A stretch of 64,000 nucleotides of DNA from positions 1 through 64,000 of the forward strand of contig CAJNCY010000003.1 of NCBI GenBank assembly GCA_905221375.1. Direction: 5' to 3'. Position 1 is the first letter of the stretch, and each line of letters begins with the position of its first letter. The translations under genes and the position numbers were made by a program. This DNA comes from a bacterium (lineage in GTDB: Bacteria > Bacillota > Bacilli > Lactobacillales > Streptococcaceae). Shown piece by piece: positions 27,705 to 36,121 of the stretch. The notes beneath the pieces are model-generated. The model worked only from the letters and a program-made list of their open reading frames with translations, was not told the origin of the DNA and searched no databases.

Positions 27705-28292
27705 CTAAACAAGCAGCAAACTATAAACTAGTAGGTTCCACACCAAATGTAAACCCATACTTCCCCATAAGTCAGATTTATAGCGCACCATCCCTAAAAA
27801 CATCCCAAGTGAAACATATAAACACCAAGCTAGAATGGTTCCTGGATGATGTACTAAGGCAAATAAAACACTTGTCAAAGCAACTCGAATATCTAATTTT
27901 CTAACCAAGTTCCATAAAATTTCTCGATACAGAAATTCTTCAACCATACTCGCATTGATTAAGAACAATAAAAATGAAAACCAAGGAACCTGATGTTGTA
28001 GGTCAATTAAGTTTGCTTGATTCGTGCTTCCTTGAGCATGGATTAAGCTAAAACATAGACTTATAATCAGTAGACTAGCTAATCCAATACCAAGCCATTT
28101 CATCCTAGATTTCATACTGACCTTATGCGCTTTTTTACGTTGACCATATATCCATAAAAATGAAATGAGTGACGAACCATAGAGAATCTGTAGTATAGTT
28201 AACTCACCGATACAAAGCAATTTCAGTAAGTATAGAGATACCAATAAGACATTTACTTGTTGGAATATATAAACTGGAATTATTCTTTTCAT
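27705..28292 (-). CDS. CPBP family intramembrane protease (Abi)
   Basis: 195 residues, about six to seven membrane helices. The CPBP motifs are present: EEFLYREILWNL (EExxxR, about 122), FALVHHPG (FxxxH, about 150), and HLVWNLLV (HxxxN/D, about 182). Bacterial CPBP proteins process peptides or provide bacteriocin immunity; in an ICE a self-protection role is possible. It starts 2 bp after the small HTH-like gene. Confidence 0.85.
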   Translation of the reverse strand: MKRIIPVYIFQQVNVLLVSLYLLKLLCIGELTILQILYGSSLISFLWIYGQRKKAHKVSMKSRMKWLGIGLASLLIISLCFSLIHAQGSTNQANLIDLQHQVPWFSFLLFLINASMVEEFLYREILWNLVRKLDIRVALTSVLFALVHHPGTILAWCLYVSLGMFLGMVRYKSDLWGSMGLHLVWNLLVYSLLLV

Positions 28293-28294
28293 AG

Positions 28295-28528
28295 TTACCT
28301 CCGAAATAAATCTTCATAATCTAAATCTAATACCTGCACAATCCTTTCTACCCATGGACTTTGAGGCATTCGTTGTTCCATCTTATAGTGGCGAATCTTT
28401 TGATACAAACGATTCAATTCACTTGGATAGTGAAACTCTCCTGCAAACATTTTTCTGGTTAACTCAATCCAGCTAATATTTCTTTCAGCCAAAATAATGG
28501 ACAAGTTCTCCCAAAATCGTTCAGCCAT
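28295..28528 (-). CDS. Small HTH-like protein
   Basis: 77 residues. FWENLSIILAERNISWIELT followed by LNRLYQKIRHYKME and a final VQVLDLDYEDLF follow the shape of a Cro/XRE DNA-binding domain, including the family-like ending. It could regulate the ICE, but no operator was identified. Confidence 0.55.
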   Translation of the reverse strand: MAERFWENLSIILAERNISWIELTRKMFAGEFHYPSELNRLYQKIRHYKMEQRMPQSPWVERIVQVLDLDYEDLFRR

Positions 28529-28540
28529 ATTGCTTCTCCT

Positions 28541-28921
28541 TTAACTAGATAAATAATGTGTTTGTTCCATGTAAATCAATTGTTTCGTATCTCTTGGCAA
28601 TAAAGCTCTAGCTTCCTCCAAATTTAGATTTGGATAAACTCTCTTATTTGAAACCGCAAGAGGAAGTCTGATGGTTAGTTCAGGATTTTTTAATATCATT
28701 TCAATGAAATCCGTTAATCTTAGATTGTCACGGTTCTTAAATCGTAATAAGTTGGGCGATAAAAACTCAAAACAATCTGAAGAATAGCTCATCATCTCAA
28801 TTAATTTGTCCTTTGTCATTTCAGAAATCGAATGACAAGATACCTCGATGCCATAGTTTTGGAAGAAGTCTAAAAGAAGTTGATTTCTTTGGCTATTTTT
28901 ACTTAGATAGAGATCAATCAT
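28541..28921 (-). CDS. Spx/ArsC-fold protein without CxxC
   Basis: 126 residues, close to Spx length. TIRLPLAVSNKRVYPNLNLE then ARALLPR matches the Spx C-terminal pattern (RRPIIVD...FLPR). The N-terminal position where Spx has CxxC reads YLSKNSQRNQ, so redox sensing is lost. Spx binds the RNA polymerase alpha C-terminal domain. This copy may retune host transcription, which is inference. Overlaps the preceding gene by 8 bp. Confidence 0.7.
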   Translation of the reverse strand: MIDLYLSKNSQRNQLLLDFFQNYGIEVSCHSISEMTKDKLIEMMSYSSDCFEFLSPNLLRFKNRDNLRLTDFIEMILKNPELTIRLPLAVSNKRVYPNLNLEEARALLPRDTKQLIYMEQTHYLSS

Positions 28922-29363
28922 GGGAGACCTCCCAAAGATTCGGTTCCATTTGATATTCTGAAACGATTAAGGAATCTAATAAATTTGCGAAGTTAATCGG
29001 TTGCTTGTCTTCATCATAAGCTTTTACAGTTACTTGGGTTGTAAGTATTCCCTCTTTTCCCTCGGCTCGATAGCCTTGTCCATATAAAACAAAAACAAGA
29101 TTTTGATGATCATCTACAAAGGCATCAGCTCCGTTCTTTATATCCTGACTTTCAAGGAATTCCATAATGTTTTGAAGATAGGATTCATAAAATAGGGGGT
29201 AGTTGTGTTTTTTATGGTAATCATCTAAAAATGTCACCTCAAACTCACATGGATAATTGGGCATCAAAAATATTTGTTCATCCAGCTGTTTGATTTCTGC
29301 ATCATGTAATTCTGTTTCTAATTCATCACAATCTAGTATTGACTCTTTATTTAACGCTTTCAT
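28914..29363 (-). CDS. ICE protein of unknown function
   Basis: 149 residues, acidic, with alternating strands (CEFEVTFLDDYHKKHNYPLF; NLVFVLYGQGYRAEGKEG). No motif is recognised. It overlaps the methyltransferase gene by 17 bp and the Spx-like gene by 8 bp, so it is part of the same operon. Confidence 0.6.
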   Translation of the reverse strand: MKALNKESILDCDELETELHDAEIKQLDEQIFLMPNYPCEFEVTFLDDYHKKHNYPLFYESYLQNIMEFLESQDIKNGADAFVDDHQNLVFVLYGQGYRAEGKEGILTTQVTVKAYDEDKQPINFANLLDSLIVSEYQMEPNLWEVSHD

Positions 29364-30705
29364 CTTTTTCCTCTACTTCTTTTAATTTCTTTGCGATTGC
29401 GGCAATCACAGGAACGGTTACACTGTTACCAGCTTGTTTATAGAGCTGACTATTACTAGAGACTTTTCTAGCAGCTTCAAAAGCCCAATCAGGAAATCCC
29501 TGCAGTCTAAAACACTCTTTAGGGGTGATTCTTCGTATCCTCAAACGGTAAAATTGCCCATCAATTAAGACACCGGCTACATGATAAACTTGCTTATCTT
29601 CCCCTTCATAGCTAGCCACTACTACTCCCATTTGCCCACTAGTTGTTAACGTATTCGCTATACCTTTTCCAACTCTACCACGACGATACTGAGAACTTGG
29701 TCTTTCTAAATTGATTGAATCTCCAATCTCTGCTTGAGCATATCCTTTTTTAGTTGCTTCCCGCACTTTTAAAAATTGGATTGGTTCTGGAATCAGTATT
29801 TTGGGGATTTTATCTCCACCTTGCATCGTAGTCAGTGTTGGAGATAAGCCCTCACTTCCATAGACGCGACCTGTTTCCTTAAAGCTAGTTGGTAAATCTC
29901 CAACAACGACAATACCATGGCGATCCTGAGTATTTAAAGTAAACATTGGCTCTTGATTATCCTTGAAACGTCTACCATTTTGTCTTTTTTCTAATCTGTC
30001 TGGTGTCATACAAGGAATCGCAACTTTAAATCCTTCTCCTTTTCCACGAACTAAGGTTGGCGCAAGACCTTCTGAATAATAGACTTTACCACTCATTCCA
30101 CTTCTTGATGGATTTAAATTCCCTAGTGCTTTCAAAGTCTCAGGGTTAGTTGCTTGACCTTCTCGTCTGAAAGGAAATAGGAGTCTGGTACCTTTCTTTC
30201 TAGAATGTCCGATAATAAACACCCTCTCTCTGTTTTGGGGAACGCCAAAATCCTTACTGTTAAGCACCTGCCACTCAACATCAAACCCCAACTCATCAAG
30301 TGTGGTAAGAATTGTGGTGAACGTCCGTCCCTTATCGTGATTGAGTAGGCCTTTAACATTTTCAAGAAAAAGAAAACGTGGTTGGATTTGTTTGGTCGCT
30401 CGAGCAATTTCAAAGAACAAAGTTCCTCTAGTATCTTCAAATCCCAATCGTCTTCCTGCGATTGAAAATGCTTGACAAGGGAATCCCCCACAGATGACAT
30501 CGACTTTCCCTCTAAGTTTTTTAAATTCGTCATCTGAAACATCTCGTATGTCATGAAATTCTATTTCTCCTTTCGTTTGAAAAATGGACTTATAAGATTT
30601 TCTAGCAAATTTATCAATCTCACAAAATCCAATACACTTGTGTCCGACACTTTCCATTCCAAGTCGAAAGCCACCGATACCTGAAAATAAATCAATAAAT
30701 TTCAT
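29347..30705 (-). CDS. C5-cytosine DNA methyltransferase, orphan
   Basis: 452 residues from the ATG at 30705, placed by AAAGGGGTG nine bases upstream; an in-frame extension to 30789 is rejected. Motif I FIDLFSGIGGFRLGME, motif IV GGFPCQAFS with the catalytic Cys (about 73), motif VI LENVKGLL, and motif X QAGNSVTVP. No restriction enzyme is adjacent. Tn5252 is known to carry a cytosine methyltransferase, thought to protect it on entry. The long variable region (about 180-330) should set the target site, which cannot be read here. Confidence 0.93.
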   Translation of the reverse strand: MKFIDLFSGIGGFRLGMESVGHKCIGFCEIDKFARKSYKSIFQTKGEIEFHDIRDVSDDEFKKLRGKVDVICGGFPCQAFSIAGRRLGFEDTRGTLFFEIARATKQIQPRFLFLENVKGLLNHDKGRTFTTILTTLDELGFDVEWQVLNSKDFGVPQNRERVFIIGHSRKKGTRLLFPFRREGQATNPETLKALGNLNPSRSGMSGKVYYSEGLAPTLVRGKGEGFKVAIPCMTPDRLEKRQNGRRFKDNQEPMFTLNTQDRHGIVVVGDLPTSFKETGRVYGSEGLSPTLTTMQGGDKIPKILIPEPIQFLKVREATKKGYAQAEIGDSINLERPSSQYRRGRVGKGIANTLTTSGQMGVVVASYEGEDKQVYHVAGVLIDGQFYRLRIRRITPKECFRLQGFPDWAFEAARKVSSNSQLYKQAGNSVTVPVIAAIAKKLKEVEEKDESVK

Positions 30706-30803
30706 TTCTTTATCACCCCTTTCTGATCGACTATCAATGTCCAAATAGTCACACCACTTGAAATGAAAATGAGCATAACTAATATCCACTCGATTGGCGA
30801 CAT

Positions 30804-31583
30804 TTAACCACCTCCTTTTCTAACACGGTTATTCCAAACGGAATACAAGCCATTAAACACAAATTCAGCAAGTACTTCCGCTCGTCTAACAAAGCGAACA
30901 TTATCTAGAGCATACTGATAGACTCTCTCAAAATCAGTCATAGCAATTTCACTGGCTGTTTCAGAAAAACCCTCTCGTCTAAATTGATCTTGTACCAATC
31001 CCCAAATATAATCTCGATCATATTTTGTGACCTTTTCTACTTTTCTTTTCAAGATAGGTTGAGTATTCCTATCCTCCTCATCCTCAATAAATAAAGAATC
31101 AGTCTCACTATATTTAGTCTCACTAACTTCAGTCTCACTAGGGGCTGAATGTGAGACGGGGGCCGTTTCATTTTCAACCTGCCCTAGTCTTTTTTTAATA
31201 CTAGGCCTGTTTGAATTACCTACTGGGGTAGAAGATAATTCCCCTAAATAAATCTTATTAGCTAGTCTTCCTTTCTCACTTGAAGACTGCTGGACTTCAT
31301 CAATTAAGTCATATTCTTTAAGAGTTTTTTTGATGGACAGTAATTTTGACTTCGAACAACCTAATAGCTTCATCAGTTTAGAATTAGAAAATACTAAATA
31401 GACTGCTCCTTCTTCATCTATCCAACCACGACTGAGAGATAATTCTAAACGATCTTTTAAAATAGAATAAGCCACCTTTACTTCTAGTTTCATATCCATA
31501 TATTTCTCATCCTCAAAAAGAATTTTAGGTAATTTATAATACCGTTCTGAAGTTTGGTATTGATTTGCGGTAATTCGTTTCAT
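30804..31583 (-). CDS. RepA_N-type replication initiator-like protein
   Basis: 259 residues. The first 110 match the RepA N-terminal initiator domain: YYKLPKILFEDEKYMDMKLE, then AYSILKDRLELSLSRGWIDE and a winged-helix part CSKSKLLSIKKTLKEYDLI. The middle is polar; the C-terminus is helical (SETASEIAMTDFERVYQYAL), typical for host-specific domains. Such proteins may support autonomous replication of the excised ICE. The start overlaps the previous stop by 4 bp. Confidence 0.85.
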   Translation of the reverse strand: MKRITANQYQTSERYYKLPKILFEDEKYMDMKLEVKVAYSILKDRLELSLSRGWIDEEGAVYLVFSNSKLMKLLGCSKSKLLSIKKTLKEYDLIDEVQQSSSEKGRLANKIYLGELSSTPVGNSNRPSIKKRLGQVENETAPVSHSAPSETEVSETKYSETDSLFIEDEEDRNTQPILKRKVEKVTKYDRDYIWGLVQDQFRREGFSETASEIAMTDFERVYQYALDNVRFVRRAEVLAEFVFNGLYSVWNNRVRKGGG

Positions 31584-31753
31584 AGCGCTCCTCCAAGTTC
31601 TTTGAGTATTAAATCTCCACTTGATTCCAATCGAACCAAGCCACTTTTTTCTAATTCAGCCATAAGAGAGATGGCTTCAACAATGTCAATTCCCATTTCA
31701 CGTACTAAAAATGAAATGACAATATAGCGTGATGATTGTAATTCTTTTGTCAT
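31580..31753 (-). CDS. Small first gene of repA operon
   Basis: 57 residues from the ATG at 31753 behind an ideal AGGAGG site; a longer upstream frame is rejected. SRYIVISFLVREMGIDIVEA suggests a compact helical protein. Overlaps repA by 4 bp (ATGA), so it is translationally coupled. Function unknown; conserved small proteins occur here in related elements. Confidence 0.65.
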   Translation of the reverse strand: MTKELQSSRYIVISFLVREMGIDIVEAISLMAELEKSGLVRLESSGDLILKELGGAL

Positions 31754-31770
31754 TTTCCCTCCTGAAAATA

Positions 31771-31840
31771 AAAAAACGGAAAGATTGTGAAATTCCTTTC
31801 CGTAACATAATAAATATTTGAACACCAAACTCAACACCAA
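31771..31840 (-). promoter_or_regulatory. repA operon promoter region and leader hairpin
   Basis: Minus-strand TTGGTG (31835-31840) with TATTTA (31811-31816, 18 bp), or TTGAGT (31829-31834) with TATTAT (31807-31812, 16 bp). Just downstream, ACGGAAAG (31796-31803) pairs with CTTTCCGT (31776-31783), followed by six or more T (31771-31776): an intrinsic terminator 20 bases ahead of the first ATG. It may be an attenuator for repA expression. Confidence 0.5.
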
Positions 31841-32105
31841 AAAAATGTTTTTATTGATGATTATTGCTCAATCAAGCACTTATAACAATGTAAAAAATAA
31901 AAATCTGTACTCACAAAAACCCTTGAAATTCAAGGGTTTTAAGCATTTATTCTACTTCACAATGTTTTATTATTTTAATTCTTCTAGACCAACCATTGAA
32001 TAGTAGCCATTGAGTTTTTTTCCTTTCGTAGCAAGGGTTTAAATACCCTATTTTATTTTACTATCGTTTGAACATAGAGAGTTTTCAAATGAATGGTGTT
32101 CAAAC
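31817..32105. repeat. Repeated TTTGAACA(CC) boxes upstream of repA operon
   Basis: TTTGAACACC at 31817-31826, GTTTGAACA at 32066-32074, and inverted TGTTCAAAC at 32097-32105 (GGTGTTCAAA across 32095-32104). The last two form a perfect 9-bp inverted repeat. A bidirectional palindrome AAAACCCTTGAA/TTCAAGGGTTTT lies at 31917-31941. This stretch (31754-32500) has no gene and probably contains the ICE end; the remainder from 32140 is degenerate. Confidence 0.5.
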
Positions 32106-32139
32106 AGTTCTTATTTAATTACATAGAAATCTACTTTAT

Positions 32140-32420
32140 ATTATATCATGCCTTCTCTATTTTGTCCGATGATAGCCCTTCAAGCTCCCTGAATAGAAAA
32201 AGCGACTCTATAATATTTGTAGTGGGTAAATCTCCTATAGATATTATGAATCCTATTTTGTTGTAGAAAAAGTTCCATAGAAAAAATCATATGGAATCAT
32301 TACTTTTTATCACAAAACCACTCGATATCAAAGAATCAAATATCAAAAAAGAAAGGACGAAATTTGTCCTTTCTAGATCTTAGCTGACTTCAACCTACTA
32401 CAGTTGACAAAGAACCAAAA
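32140..32420. other. Non-coding degenerate stretch, possible mobile element remnant
   Basis: No convincing frame. It contains hairpins TCCATA/TATGGA (32271-32292 area) and GAAAGGAC/GTCCTTTC (about 32351-32374). Sequence of this kind recurs near insertion-sequence remnants in Mitis-group genomes, from memory; I cannot assign a specific element. Confidence 0.3.
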
Positions 32421-32500
32421 TTAATTTGATATTCCTAATCAATTTGTTCATATCTTATTCCAATCAACTATATATTAATTATGATGATTTGTTCAATATC

Positions 32501-33217
32501 CTAGTGAGAATAAGAGAACCACTCATTAATTAGACTAGCGATTTCTTTAGGTGCTTCAGTATAAAGCTCATGGCCAAAGTTCTCTAGAAGAATAGTATCA
32601 AAATAGTCTGGCAATTCTTTTAGGGCTTCCTCTCTCCATGTAGCTTCATTAGGATAGCGAGGACTGATAAACAAAGTATCTCCCACTTCTCTCTTAAAAG
32701 CTTGAATTTTTCTTCGTAGGCGGAGAATCGCTTCTATATTTTCATAATTGATAGCTAACTCATATCTATTATACTCCGCATTCCAGTGATAGGACTGTCT
32801 TACAGCTTCCTCCATATTTTCTGACCAATACTTTGCTTCGGATTTTTCTTTAGAAATAAGAAGATTTAAGTCCGAAACAACTTGAGATTCGATATAGTTT
32901 TTAGCTTCCTCTAACTCTGTATCTAAAGGTAAAATCTTATCTAAATCTAGATAGCCACCATCCAAAAGAATTAGTTTTTTCACTTCATAAAATTCCGATG
33001 CAAGATAACGAGCCAAATCTCCTCCAAGAGAATGGCCTATCAGATAAATAGATTTTTCCTCTACAATCTCATTTTTAAACCATGATTTCAATTCTGTTTC
33101 ATCTCGAAGACGCTTTTCATATGGATTTAGAAAGTAAACCTGCGAATCTAGTTCTTGAAGAAAATCCTTGCTATGATAGATATTGCTTCCCAAACCGCCA
33201 ATAAAATATATTTTCAT
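32501..33217 (-). CDS. Alpha/beta hydrolase
   Basis: 238 residues. IYLIGHSLGGDLARYL carries the nucleophilic Ser elbow (GHSLGG, about 67), and LENFGHELYTEAP near the end the catalytic His; an Asp near DTLFISPRYP may complete the triad. No signal peptide, so cytoplasmic. Substrate unknown. It starts 3 bp after the upstream small gene, with which it forms an operon. Confidence 0.85.
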   Translation of the reverse strand: MKIYFIGGLGSNIYHSKDFLQELDSQVYFLNPYEKRLRDETELKSWFKNEIVEEKSIYLIGHSLGGDLARYLASEFYEVKKLILLDGGYLDLDKILPLDTELEEAKNYIESQVVSDLNLLISKEKSEAKYWSENMEEAVRQSYHWNAEYNRYELAINYENIEAILRLRRKIQAFKREVGDTLFISPRYPNEATWREEALKELPDYFDTILLENFGHELYTEAPKEIASLINEWFSYSH

Positions 33218-33220
33218 TCT

Positions 33221-33532
33221 CTACTTAATACTATGCTTGTTCATCTTTTGTTCAAAGATAGTTGTGATAATCTGACGCAATTCTTCGCGTTCCTTTTCTG
33301 GAATCTCACCACTTGTTTGAGCTACAGCGTAGAGTGCAGGATATTCAATTGAAATGCGTTTAATTGTACGTGTCGTAGCGTGTTTTCTGACGAAAAATGG
33401 GATTCGCTTAATCAAGTCTTGTGGTACGAGTGCAAGAATTTTCTCAGCAGTTTCCTTGTCACTAATCTTAGACGTCGTAAGCCCCTTCTTAATCATTTCT
33501 TGTTCTTTTTCTGTAAAATCTTTTAATTCCAT
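33221..33532 (-). CDS. Conserved hypothetical small protein
   Basis: 103 residues, basic and helical (KISDKETAEKILALVPQDLI). A TAGGAGG site precedes the ATG. Possibly a fatty acid or nucleic acid binding helper, but no domain is recognised. Coupled to the hydrolase gene. Confidence 0.65.
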   Translation of the reverse strand: MELKDFTEKEQEMIKKGLTTSKISDKETAEKILALVPQDLIKRIPFFVRKHATTRTIKRISIEYPALYAVAQTSGEIPEKEREELRQIITTIFEQKMNKHSIK

Positions 33533-33651
33533 TCGATTAGTCCTCCTATTTTCTTTAAGTTAAATTATATACCAATTGTAGCAAGACGACAAATAGTCTG
33601 TTTGTAAAATGCTCTCTATACTATAATTTTCCTGTCGCTCATAATTGCTCT

Positions 33652-35394
33652 TTAATGAAAAATCACAAATCCTTTTGGAGAGATGACAAGCTGATTCTCT
33701 AACTCTTTGCAATTGCTTTCTAGTGCTACTGCTTCTTTCTCGAAAATATAATCTTCTGTTGATTGGTTAAAGATCGCTTTAAGGACTCGGCCTTCGTATA
33801 TCCATTCCAGAGCTACTAGATCTGGTTTGATTTCTTTTAGGCTATACTTGCCATGCGAAATGATTACTGACGCGTGTTTGCGAATGTTAATCAGCCTCTT
33901 CATGAAATTCAGCATATCATTATCACTTGATACGCGTTCCCAAGGCATACAGCGACGACAATCTGGGTCTGGACCGCCAGTCAAGGAAAGCTCGGTTCCA
34001 TAGTAGATGCAAGGTGTTCCCTTTTGTAAAAAGAGAAAGGCTAGGGCTGATTTGACCAGTTGAACATCCTCATTGGCCGTCCACAAGATTCGCTCTGTAT
34101 CATGCGAATCCAAGAGATTAAACATAACTTCTGAAATCTGCTGCTTGTAATACATAGACTGACCATTTATTTCATCGATGAACTGATCAGTCTTCTTAAG
34201 CCCTCGTAAGAAATAGTCCTTGATACTATCAGATAAAGGATAATTCATGACCGCATGGAACTCATCTCCATTTAGCCAAGGCTGAGACGTATGCCAGACT
34301 TCTCCTAAAATATAAAGATCAGGCTTTTTAGCTAAAACTGCCTTGCGAAAATCCCTCCAAAACTGATGGTCGATCTCATTAGCCACATCCAAACGCCAAG
34401 CATCAATATCAAACTCTGAAATCCAATAAGTCGCAACCTTCAAAAGATACTCCTTAACCTCTGGATTGGCTGTATTTAGCTTAGGCATATAGTCCTCGAA
34501 ACCAAAAGCATGATAGGGTAATTCTCTCTTATTGGCTAACTTTTCAGTCGTCACTGGAAATTGTTGAATATGAAACCAATCTTTATAAGCAGATTGCTCA
34601 CCATGTTCGACAACATCTTGCCATTGGGGCGATTGCGAACCAATATGGTTAAATACAGCATCCAGCATGATTTTCATACCACGCTGATGAGCTTGCTCGA
34701 CCAGCTCCCTAAAGCTCTCCTTGTCTCCAAAATGACGGTCAATTTCAAAGTAATCCGTCGTATTGTACTTATGATTGCTCGTAGATTCAAAGATAGGACA
34801 AAGATAAAGTCCAGTAATTCCCAAGTCTTGCAAGTAATCCAGATGGTCAATAATCCCCTGTAAATCACCACCAAAGAAATCATCACTCTGAGGTGTGATA
34901 GATGAATCCCAGTCTAAAGTTCCTTCTGGTGAGATATCAGAGTTTCCATTAGCAAAGCGTTCTGGGAAAATCTGATACCATACCGTATCTGAAACCCAGT
35001 CAGGAACCTTGCAGGCATCAATTTCATGTATATAAGGCAACTTAAATCCATTTCCAATTGCATGAAAATTTTCTAGAGAATTTTCCACGCAGCCTTTATC
35101 GCCATACAAAATTCTCTGGCTCTCTGTATCCTTGAGTTCAAAGAGATACTGGATACGTGCAAAGTCAACGGACACTTCAACCTGCCAATAATCAAATAAG
35201 GCATCAGAAGTTATTTTGGACATTTCTTTTGTATCCTGATAAAACTCCTCCATAAAGATAAAAGGGTCCCCATAATGCAAGTTGATGCTTTCAATGTCCC
35301 CTTTCTTAGTTCGAATCCGAATATGAAGCTTCTTATCCTTATAAAGATAGGCGAACTCCGACTCAGACCTATGGTAAATAGCGCTTAATTCCAT
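33652..35394 (-). CDS. Neopullulanase/cyclomaltodextrinase (GH13)
   Basis: 580 residues from the ATG at 35394 (AGGAG upstream). An N-terminal CBM34-like domain (1-125) precedes the GH13 barrel. Conserved regions: MLDAVFNHIG, DAWRLDVANE (nucleophile Asp), ILGEVWH (acid/base Glu), and NLLDSHDTERIL. No signal peptide: it should degrade imported maltodextrin, cyclodextrin or pullulan fragments in the cytoplasm. A cre-like box upstream suggests CcpA control. Confidence 0.92.
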   Translation of the reverse strand: MELSAIYHRSESEFAYLYKDKKLHIRIRTKKGDIESINLHYGDPFIFMEEFYQDTKEMSKITSDALFDYWQVEVSVDFARIQYLFELKDTESQRILYGDKGCVENSLENFHAIGNGFKLPYIHEIDACKVPDWVSDTVWYQIFPERFANGNSDISPEGTLDWDSSITPQSDDFFGGDLQGIIDHLDYLQDLGITGLYLCPIFESTSNHKYNTTDYFEIDRHFGDKESFRELVEQAHQRGMKIMLDAVFNHIGSQSPQWQDVVEHGEQSAYKDWFHIQQFPVTTEKLANKRELPYHAFGFEDYMPKLNTANPEVKEYLLKVATYWISEFDIDAWRLDVANEIDHQFWRDFRKAVLAKKPDLYILGEVWHTSQPWLNGDEFHAVMNYPLSDSIKDYFLRGLKKTDQFIDEINGQSMYYKQQISEVMFNLLDSHDTERILWTANEDVQLVKSALAFLFLQKGTPCIYYGTELSLTGGPDPDCRRCMPWERVSSDNDMLNFMKRLINIRKHASVIISHGKYSLKEIKPDLVALEWIYEGRVLKAIFNQSTEDYIFEKEAVALESNCKELENQLVISPKGFVIFH

Positions 35395-35426
35395 CAATTT
35401 ATCTCCTAAAGATTAATTCAAATTTT

Positions 35427-35442
35427 ACGCAAACGTTTTCAA
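35427..35442 (-). promoter_or_regulatory. cre box (CcpA site) of neopullulanase gene
   Basis: ACGCAAACGTTTTCAA matches the cre consensus WTGNAAACGNWNNCAW with one mismatch, 33-48 bases upstream of the start codon, in promoter position. Suggests catabolite repression. Confidence 0.65.
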
Positions 35443-35566
35443 AATTGTGATTCTAGTATACTACTTTCGTATTTTATTTTCAAGGCTTGTCCGTAGATTC
35501 TAGTGGTTTGGTTCTATAAATAAAAAAGCAGCCAGTCTTACAACTTGCTACTTTTCAAATGATGAT

Positions 35567-36058
35567 TTACAAATGTCTTTCCAGCCACTCAATTTTTTTA
35601 AAATCCTTATTGTTATTGTGCTCATTTCGATAAGAATCTTGGGAAGAAGCCTTGTAAATGCTTAAAAACTGTTCCAAACTTGGAACTCGAAAAGAGATGT
35701 CATCGAGATGAATCAGCTCTATATCCGATTCCGAAACTCCTGCAAAATCAGGTAAGGAATCAATACTTCCGAATTCAACACTCAGACCATCCTTTTGGAA
35801 TTCATGCTCATGAATATCTATTAAGGCGTAACCTAAGTGTTTCATCACTTTCATTATCTTGTCCCACTCATAGATTCTGAGATGGTCAGGAGCTTCCCAA
35901 CCTCTAGAGTCACCAGGCACATGAATGTCAATGTCAGACGGCCCCCATTCTTCATTTGAACGGTATTCAAAACCCAAAGACCCCATGAGCGTCGGTGTGA
36001 TTCCGACTTTGTTTAAATGAGAACAGATTGTTCGAAATTCATCAAATAGAGAATTCAT
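35567..36058 (-). CDS. Nucleotidyltransferase-fold protein
   Basis: 163 residues. The nucleotidyltransferase signature is seen as MGSLGFEYRSN (GS loop) followed by GPSDIDIHVPG (DxD), with a third acidic residue near GLSVEFGS. The ATG at 36058 follows GGAGG. No membrane segment. Substrate unknown; monogenic between neopullulanase and the lipid-kinase gene. Confidence 0.75.
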   Translation of the reverse strand: MNSLFDEFRTICSHLNKVGITPTLMGSLGFEYRSNEEWGPSDIDIHVPGDSRGWEAPDHLRIYEWDKIMKVMKHLGYALIDIHEHEFQKDGLSVEFGSIDSLPDFAGVSESDIELIHLDDISFRVPSLEQFLSIYKASSQDSYRNEHNNNKDFKKIEWLERHL

Positions 36059-36121
36059 TCCTCCTCCAATCATTGATATACAACTCGATTTCGTTGTGAA
36101 AGATAAACTAATTTTTACCTT

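Noticed and set aside
30132..30554. 140-codon minus-strand frame within the cytosine methyltransferase gene
   Set aside because: Out-of-frame shadow of a gene with all methyltransferase motifs.
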